From: Nemertoderma westbladi
Taxonomy: Eukaryota > Xenacoelomorpha > Nemertodermatida > Nemertodermatidae
Length of the DNA stretch: 23,215 nt
Direction of reading: 5' to 3'
NCBI GenBank assembly: GCA_032718475.1
Contig: JAUCBJ010005298.1
Coordinates: forward strand, 1-23,215
Shown: piece after piece, positions 18,741 through 23,215 of the stretch
How the letters are laid out: each line of letters begins with the position of its first letter
Numbering within the stretch: position 1 is the stretch's first letter
The notes under the pieces: generated by a model
What the model saw: the letters and a program-made list of their open reading frames with translations, nothing else
What the model was told of the DNA's origin: nothing
The model's database searches: none
Made by a program: the position numbers and the translations under genes

Positions 18741-19925
18741 CGAGCTCGGCTCGGTCTTGCACGATTGGGCACGATTTAGTTCGACTTGGCTTGATCGGCT
18801 CGGTTTGGCTCGATTAGGCTCGGCTCGGCTCGATCTGACTCGACTCAGCTTGATTCGGCTCAATCAGCTCGATTGGGTTTGACTCGGCTCGGTCCAGCTC
18901 GACTTGGCTCAATTGGGCTCGATTCAGCTCAATCTGCTCGAATCGGCTCAATTGGGATTGATTGGGCTTGACTCGGATCGATTTGGCTCAACTTGGCTCA
19001 GTCTGGCTCGATTGGGCTCGACTTGGCTCGGTCCGGCTCAATTGGGCTCGACTAGGCTTGATTGGGCTCGACCCGGCTCGATTGGGCTCGACTCGATTCG
19101 ATTTGGGCTTGACTCGGCTCAGTCTGGCTCGACTCGGCTCGATTGGGCTCGACTCAGCTTGATTGGGCTCAATCCGGGCTCAATTTGGCGTGACACGGTC
19201 GACACGGCTCGGCTCAGCTCGGCTCGGCTCGGCTCGGCTCGGCTCGGCTCGGCTCAGCTCGGCTCGGCTCGGCTCGGCTCGGCTCGGCTCGGCTCGGCTC
19301 GGCTCGGCTCGGCTCGGCTCGGCTCGGCTCGGCTCGGCTCGGTTCGGCTCGGCTCGGCTCGGCTCGGCTCGGCTCGGCTCGGCTCGGCTCGGCTCGGCTC
19401 GGCTCGGCTCGGCTCGGCTCGGCTCGGCTCGGCTCGGCTCGGCTCGGCTCGGCTCGGCTCGGCTCGGCTCGGCTCGGCTCGGCTCGGCTAGGCTCGGCCC
19501 GGCCCGGCTCGGCTCGGCTCGGTCTGAGTCGACTCAGCTCGATTCGGCTCGATTGGGTTCGACTTGGCTCGGTCCGGCTTGACTTGGCTCAATTGGGCTC
19601 GATTCGGCTCAATCCACACGACTCGGCTCGAATGGGATTGATTGGGCTTGACTTGGCTCGATTTGGCTCAACTTGGCTCAGTCCGGCTCAATTGGGTTCG
19701 ACTTGGCTCGGTCCAGCTCAATTGGGCTCGACTAGGCTTGATTGGGCTCGACTCGGCTCTATTGGGCTCGACTCGACTCGATTGGGCTTGACTCGGCTCA
19801 GTCTGGCTCGACTCGGCTTAATTGGGCTCAACTCGGCTCTGTTCGGCTCGATTGGGCTCGACTCGGCTTGATCACCTCGATTGGTTCTATTCGGCTCAAT
19901 CGGTATGATTCGGCTCGATTGACAC
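18741..19925. repeat. GGCTC pentanucleotide satellite
   Basis: Core 19206-19520 is 63 nearly perfect GGCTC pentamers with a few single-base changes (AGCTC at 19216 and 19256, GGTTC at 19341). The flanks are diverged pentamers such as ATTGGGCTCGACTCGGCTCG. Left and right flanks are copies of each other at an offset of 680 bp (GGTCC at 18891 and 19571, ACTAGGCTTG at 19051 and 19731). Long open frames on plus and minus are by-products of the repeat (RLGSA-type peptides), not genes. Confidence 0.95.
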
Positions 19926-19950
19926 ACGATGCTGGAAGGGTTAAAGCCAA

Positions 19951-20262
19951 ACTCACGTGCTGCTCGAAGGGACAAAGTCAAACAGTGTGTCTATTATTTG
20001 ATGTAACTCATGAGCTGCTCGAAGGGCGCAACATCATATATCAAGGGACAAAGCAATACTCACGTGCTGCTCGAAGGGACAAAGTCAAACAGTGTGTCTA
20101 TTATTTGATGTAACTCACGCGCTGCTCGAAAGGCGCAAATACATTATATCGAAGGGTCAAAGCCAAACTCACGTGCTGCTCGAAGTGACAAAGTCAAACA
20201 TTGTGTCTAATATTTGATTAACTCACGTGCTGCTCGAAGGGCGCAACTACATATATCGAAAC
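19951..20262. repeat. Tandem repeat of about 107-109 bp, three copies
   Basis: Units start at ACTCACGTGCTGCTCGAAGG at 19951, 20058 and 20167. Each contains that phrase, GACAAAGTCAAACA, TGTGTCTA-ATTTGAT, and a second shorter GCTGCTCGAAGGGCGCAA phrase, so there is an internal half-repeat. It follows the GGCTC satellite by about 25 bp. Confidence 0.88.
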
Positions 20263-20837
20263 AAGCCCCTGTCTTGTATTTTAATTATAACAGAAATCCT
20301 TGCCTTCAGTACAAAATATCTAAAAATTAATTTACCTGAAGTATGGGTAACATTATAAATTCGCTTTTCACACACAGTAGTTAACTAAAGCAAATACCAT
20401 TCAGGTTGACTGAATGATTTTATTAATGTTTGCCATGCATAATGTACTATATTTGGGTCCCATGGCCCACCCCATTGAACAGCTTTGCTTACATCTGATA
20501 GAGAGTAATCCCAAATTAACTTCCCTCTACGAAAATTATTTTAATTAAATACATACAACATAGCAGACAACTCTGCAATCAACAGTACGCAATAACTAAA
20601 ATGGCATTCAGCTTACCAGCTATTCGCATTAAGCTAATAGATATTCGATTTCATTCGATTCATTGAGTGTGTGAGGGCTATTGGGAGAGCAATCAGCTTA
20701 TGATGTAATACATTAGAATCCCACGGCTTTTGTTTGCTTACTGTCTGAGTTGTAGAGTGAGGATAATACTTGGCAGAGAAAGCATTTCCTTGTTAGGTGG
20801 CCATTCCTATAGAATAGCATTACTAGGCTATCTCTAT
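20263..20837. other. AT-rich interior of E2
   Basis: No gene. Contains CATTCAGCTTAC, GAGAGTAATCC and CATTCAGG-TGACTGAATG palindrome-like words related to those in E1 (18040-18260), so E1 and E2 probably share an older interior. Confidence 0.4.
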
Positions 20838-21096
20838 CCATTTTTCATGAGTGCCAGCTGGTGTTTTTATCATTGCGCCTATGGCGTTTTTTCGTTTATG
20901 TCTATTTTTCGAGCCCACGGCTCATGGACGAAATAGCGGAACATACCAGGGACCTTAGAATCGCGGTATCCAGCCGCTGTGAAAATTTCATCAAAATCGT
21001 TAGAGTAGTTTTGGCTGTAGATTAGCCAGCCAGTCAATCAATCAATCAATCAATCAGCCAACAATTCTTACAGTAATGAACCTCTCGGTTCCTAAC

Positions 21097-21396
21097 TAGA
21101 GACGGCGTCAAGACGCCGTTAAGCAAGTCGGAAGTCATCAATCAAATGTAAATTCCATCAACAAGCTGTCATTGGTGTTATTTTACCATTGCGCCTATGG
21201 CGTTTTTTCGTTTATGTCTATTTTTCGAGCCCACGGCTCATGGACGAAATAGCGGAACATACCAGGGACCTTAGAATCGAGGTATCTAGCCACTGTAAAA
21301 ATTTCATCAAAATCGTTAGAGTAGTTTTGGCTGTAGATCAGTCAGCCAGTCAGCCAACAATTCTTACAGTAATGAACCTCTCGGTTCCTAACTAGA
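21097..21396 (+). mobile_element. E3: short hairpin-ended unit, mixed ends
   Basis: Follows CTAACTAGA with hairpin ACGGCGTC-AA-GACGCCGT (21102-21119), TAAG and CAAGTC (21124-21129), then GGAAGTCATC. The body is the same as in E1 and E2, ending with hairpin GAACC-TCTC-GGTTC (21374-21387). The 5' word is CAAGTC but the 3' arm is GAACC, so this copy looks recombinant between subtypes. The body has several substitutions (GAGG and CCACTG in place of GCGG and CCGCTG). Confidence 0.65.
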
Positions 21397-21712
21397 GACG
21401 GCGTCAAGACGCCGTTAAGCAAGTCGGAAGTCATCAATCAAATGTAAATTCCATCAACAAGCTGTCATTGGTGTTATTTTACCATTGCGCCTATGGCGTT
21501 TTTTCGTTTATGTCTATTTTTCGAGCCCACGGCTCATGGACGAAATAGCGGAACATACCAGGGACCTTAGAATCGCGGTATCTAGCCGCTGTGAAAATTT
21601 CATCAAAATCGTTAGAGTAGTTTTGCCTGTAGATCAGCCAGTCAGCCAGCCAGCCAGCCAGTCAATTAATCAGCCAACAATTCTTACAGTAATCAAGTCC
21701 TACGACTTGCTA
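21397..21712 (+). mobile_element. E4: short hairpin-ended unit, matched CAAGTC ends
   Basis: Starts 296 bp after E3 with the same hairpin (21398-21415) and CAAGTC (21420-21425). The body matches E1-E3. A longer (CAGY)n run is followed by TTCTTACAGTAAT and hairpin CAAGTC-CTAC-GACTTG (21694-21709), then CTAATTA. The 5' word and the 3' arm match again, with a sequence different from E1/E2, so the match is by co-variation rather than simple conservation. Confidence 0.65.
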
Positions 21713-22135
21713 ATTAATGTGTTTGGTGTTTGCTTCCTCACTCTTTGTTTGTTCAACACTGTGAAACACCCTCATCATACCATACTGTAACTCAGTAACT
21801 CTCTTAAGTATGCCCATTATTTGTTTGGTAGTATTGACTCACCCCCAACCCCCCCCCCCCCCCCCCCCCCCTCCCCCCGGTCAGCTTGCTGTCACAAAGG
21901 TAATACCAAATCAATCTCATAATATCCCCATTTTAGCCTAAATCAGTGATCTTTAGCGCAGATATCTTGGTAGGTAGTTGGAATCTAGTTGGAATCAGTA
22001 CTGCATTGTAGTACTGCACTTTAGTAGTACTGCACTACACTTTGACTACCAGTACCTACCAGCTTTATAAACTATCAAATCTGCACGTAAAGTATTGACT
22101 GAATTCAGTAATTCACACCCAAAATCGCATAAACA
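21713..22135 (+). other. Spacer, C-run and probable 5' UTR of the second two-ORF element
   Basis: Contains a C23 tract (21849-21871) with another C6 after a single T. Short repeats of AGTACTGCA/TAGTACTGCACT lie at about 21998-22035, similar in style to the TACTGCAGTA words upstream of ORF1 in the minus-strand copy. No gene. The 5' end of the element is not visible. Confidence 0.35.
21849..21871. repeat. Poly-C tract, 23 nt
   Basis: Uninterrupted C run, followed by T and six more C. It lies about 265 bp before the ORF1 ATG of the plus-strand element copy. Confidence 0.95.
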
Positions 22136-22343
22136 ATGTCAAGATCAAACTCAAAGTCAACCAGTTCGCCAACAAATCTAAATGGAGAGCTGAAACATGA
22201 ATTTTCAGAAACTCCAGTCCACTATCGACTCACTAACCAACGAGGTTGCCACCTTGAAAGCTGAACTTGGTGTTGCTCGATCATTCGCGGCATCAAAAGA
22301 GACACTAAAGGAAGAAGTTATCCTTTGCCCCCCTTTGATATGA
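22136..22343 (+). pseudogene. ORF1 remnant of the second two-ORF element copy
   Basis: ATG at 22136 opens a Ser/Asn-rich start (MSRSNSKSTSSPTNLNGEL). One frame over (ATG 22197), FQKLQSTIDSLTNEVATLKA reads as a coiled coil like that of ORF1 at 11818-12105. Almost the whole RRM and C-terminal domain are gone: only about 140 bp separate the coil from the ORF2 start. The final codons can be read SFAPL-stop with TGA at 22336-22338, matching the SFAPP near the end of the minus-strand ORF1. Hence an internal deletion, not a distinct gene, is the best reading. Confidence 0.5.
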
Positions 22344-22703
22344 CTCAGGCCAATCGTATTACCTGCGACTTCTGTTTCTCCCGTGTTAATTTAAACGAAA
22401 ACTACTTCTGTTGTTTACTGTGCAACAATAATTTCCACATACCTTGGGGCTCTCATTCAACTTTTAATGAAATTAATTAAAAAAACTACGATTTGTACTG
22501 CATTCTTTGTTCTTTCCCGATATTTCCCTTCACAAAATGTACCAGATAACGACTGTGATATTTTTACAGATTATAGTGATGAAAACAATTTGCAAATGCC
22601 CAATAGCTTTATAGAAATAAACAATGTATTTCAGGATATTGACCCAGACACAAAATTCAATCATATCAATATTAAGTGGGATTGGTTTAGGGAAACGCAA
22701 TAA
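22340..22703 (+). pseudogene. ORF2 N-terminus (PHD-type finger) of the second copy
   Basis: ATG at 22340 opens MTQANRITCDFCF. The pattern C-x2-C-x12-C-x2-C-x4-H-x2-W keeps the spacing of the minus-strand copy, but the Cys after His-x2 is Trp (HIPWGSH). A stop at 22478 precedes YCILC, the last Cys pair, and FPIFPF, which aligns with QTFPF. A frameshift then gives DIFTDYSDENN and NNVFQDIDPD, aligning with DIFTGK and NQIFTNIDPD in the other copy. Coding similarity stops near 22703 before the APE domain. It is clearly the same family, diverged and 3'-truncated. Confidence 0.72.
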
Positions 22704-22792
22704 AAGTAACAGCAAGCGCGATAATATTTAACTTCATATTAATATATTAAAAGCACGTAAATACAATGAAATAATATGCATAAGTTCTAAAC
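22704..22792. other. AT-rich junction between the two-ORF copy and the Penelope-like end
   Basis: No feature supportable. On plus, KARKYNEIICIS can be read near 22750-22790 and faintly resembles the start of an APE domain, but it is too short to call. Confidence 0.3.
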
Positions 22793-22819
22793 GTTTCGAT
22801 TTTTACACAAAATCATCAG
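22793..22819 (-). ncRNA. Hammerhead-like ribozyme remnant of a Penelope-like element
   Basis: On the minus strand CTGATGA (22813-22819) is followed by a TTTT-GTGT-AAAA hairpin, ATC and GAAAC (22793-22797). CTGATGA and GAAA around a stem II are the conserved core of hammerhead ribozymes, which Penelope-like elements are known to carry. The stem II closing pair does not fit a perfect hammerhead, so this is probably decayed. It lies about 300 bp downstream of the Penelope-like stop on the same strand. Confidence 0.4.
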
Positions 22820-23125
22820 TAATAATGTACAAAATTTAGCCTAAATGTTGCATACTGCAAAGTTTTAATAATATATAAGGTTGGCGCCAAAAATACATTA
22901 TAAAAAGACGGTTCTAAGCTACTGTATAAATCTCCTAAAAAACTGTAAAAATATTTACTTAGTTATAGAAAGGGATGCGGGAGCTAATACAGTATGTAGT
23001 AAGTGTAAAAATCTAAAATTAATACTATCGGTCGCTATGTATGAGTTACAAATCTGTGTATAGGTCCAAGTTATTGATGTGTGCGTTATGGATAAACAAA
23101 CTGTATCTATATTAGTGTGTGATAG
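22820..23125 (-). other. Probable 3' non-coding part of the Penelope-like element
   Basis: No frame with a recognisable domain. It lies between the hammerhead-like core and the endonuclease C-terminus, in the position of a Penelope 3' region. A short plus frame (22881-23063) with CSKC has no support. Confidence 0.35.
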
Positions 23126-23215
23126 TTAGAGAAGTTCCAGAGATATCGATTTAACTTTAGTATTTAAAGTGGGTTTGACCTCGCGAATTAGTAGAGCTTC
23201 TTTGATTAGAGAGTC
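23126..23215 (-). pseudogene. C-terminus of a Penelope-like GIY-YIG endonuclease (partial)
   Basis: The last 29 codons read on minus: DSL, then KEALLIREVKPTLN, then KSISLELL and a stop at 23126. The EALLIRE-KPTLN block with a near-terminal leucine-rich tail is typical of the end of GIY-YIG nucleases fused to Penelope-like RTs, where the Glu belongs to the active site. The rest of the protein lies beyond the window's right edge, so whether the element is intact cannot be judged. Confidence 0.55.

Larger units (their letters stand above)
18682..21096 (+). mobile_element. E2: hairpin-ended element carrying a GGCTC satellite
   Basis: Directly abuts E1. It starts with the same hairpin (18687-18702), ATAAG and GAACC (18708-18712), and the same 40-bp module to GACAACGAG (18741). 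The interior is then replaced by a roughly 1.2-kb GGCTC satellite, a 107-bp tandem repeat (19951-20262) and AT-rich sequence with GAGAGTAATCC and CATTCAGCTTAC words also seen in E1. The conserved body runs from 20838, with a (CAAT)n-rich microsatellite (about 21030-21058), TTCTTACAGTAAT, and the terminal hairpin GAACC-TCTC-GGTTC (21078-21091) with CTAACTAG. Both ends are subtype GAACC. A variable tandem-repeat core with a 3' stem-loop recalls HINE/DINE-1-type non-autonomous Helentrons. Confidence 0.62.

Noticed and set aside
18904-19871. Long open frames on both strands reading RLGSA/SARLG-type peptides
   Set aside because: They are produced by the GGCTC pentamer, whose repeats lack stops in these frames; no start context, no domain, and several overlapping frames are equally open.
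19951-20262. Regular repeats, considered as a CRISPR-like array
   Set aside because: Units are contiguous 107-109 bp repeats with no unique spacers, in a eukaryotic repeat context.
18394-21790. Recurrent short frame MRLWRFFVYVYFSSPRLMDE in E1, E3 and E4, a possible small conserved protein
   Set aside because: Copies differ in start and end, the frame runs into the (CAGY)n slippage tract, and conservation is at DNA level including hairpins; non-coding repeat is simpler.
22881-23063. 60-residue plus frame with CSKC, possible zinc protein
   Set aside because: One CxxC only, lies opposite the non-coding part of the Penelope-like element, no supporting motif.

Overview
This window looks like a repeat-rich, intergenic piece of an animal (metazoan, probably invertebrate) nuclear genome. 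I find no intact cellular gene, no tRNA or rRNA, no CRISPR array and no bacterial-style operon. Every protein-like stretch I can recognise belongs to a mobile element, and nearly all are broken by stops, frameshifts, duplications or truncation. The mix (RLE-type and APE-type non-LTR retrotransposons, a hAT DNA transposon, a Penelope-like element) is typical of invertebrate genomes. I cannot name the species from sequence alone.

Layout. 1-2880: AT-rich sequence with a hAT-like left end (240), a hairpin boundary (411-450) and a diverged copy (1789-2016) of the repeat family found near 18-21 kb. 2884-5650: an older repeat split by a 5'-truncated RLE-type retrotransposon (3195-5508, minus strand) flanked by an 11-bp target-site duplication. 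5926-6689: a hAT transposase pseudogene (minus), in pieces too short and frameshifted to stand out as one open frame. 6823 to about 12700: remains of a two-ORF non-LTR retrotransposon (minus): ORF1 with coiled coil, RRM-like and C-terminal domains; ORF2 with an N-terminal PHD-type zinc finger, APE endonuclease and reverse transcriptase; and a 3' UTR with a strong hairpin. About 700 bp of repeat-bearing sequence separates ORF1 from ORF2. 12895-14990: a decayed R2-like element (plus), carrying a 33-nt palindrome and a 70-bp triplication. 15266-17150: an unrecognised gag/ORF1-like protein with a zinc knuckle and a possible APE scrap (minus). 17186-21712: four head-to-tail copies (E1-E4) of a non-coding element bounded by hairpins; E2 holds a roughly 1.2-kb GGCTC satellite and a 107-bp repeat. 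21849-22703: a second, diverged copy of the two-ORF element (plus), reduced to the ORF1 start and the ORF2 zinc finger. 22793-23215: the end of a Penelope-like element (minus) with a hammerhead-like remnant.

The most interesting signal is the E1-E4 family. Each copy starts with a hairpin followed by AAG and a short word X, and ends with a hairpin whose left arm is X. The word differs between subtypes (GAACC or CAAGTC), yet the 5' X and 3' arm match in three of four copies; the fourth looks like a recombinant. This resembles the end logic of rolling-circle (Helitron/Helentron-type) elements, but the family is not one I recognise. A second signal is the two-ORF retrotransposon whose ORF2 begins with a PHD finger and whose ORF1 stop and ORF2 start nearly touch (TGATATG) next to a C-run.
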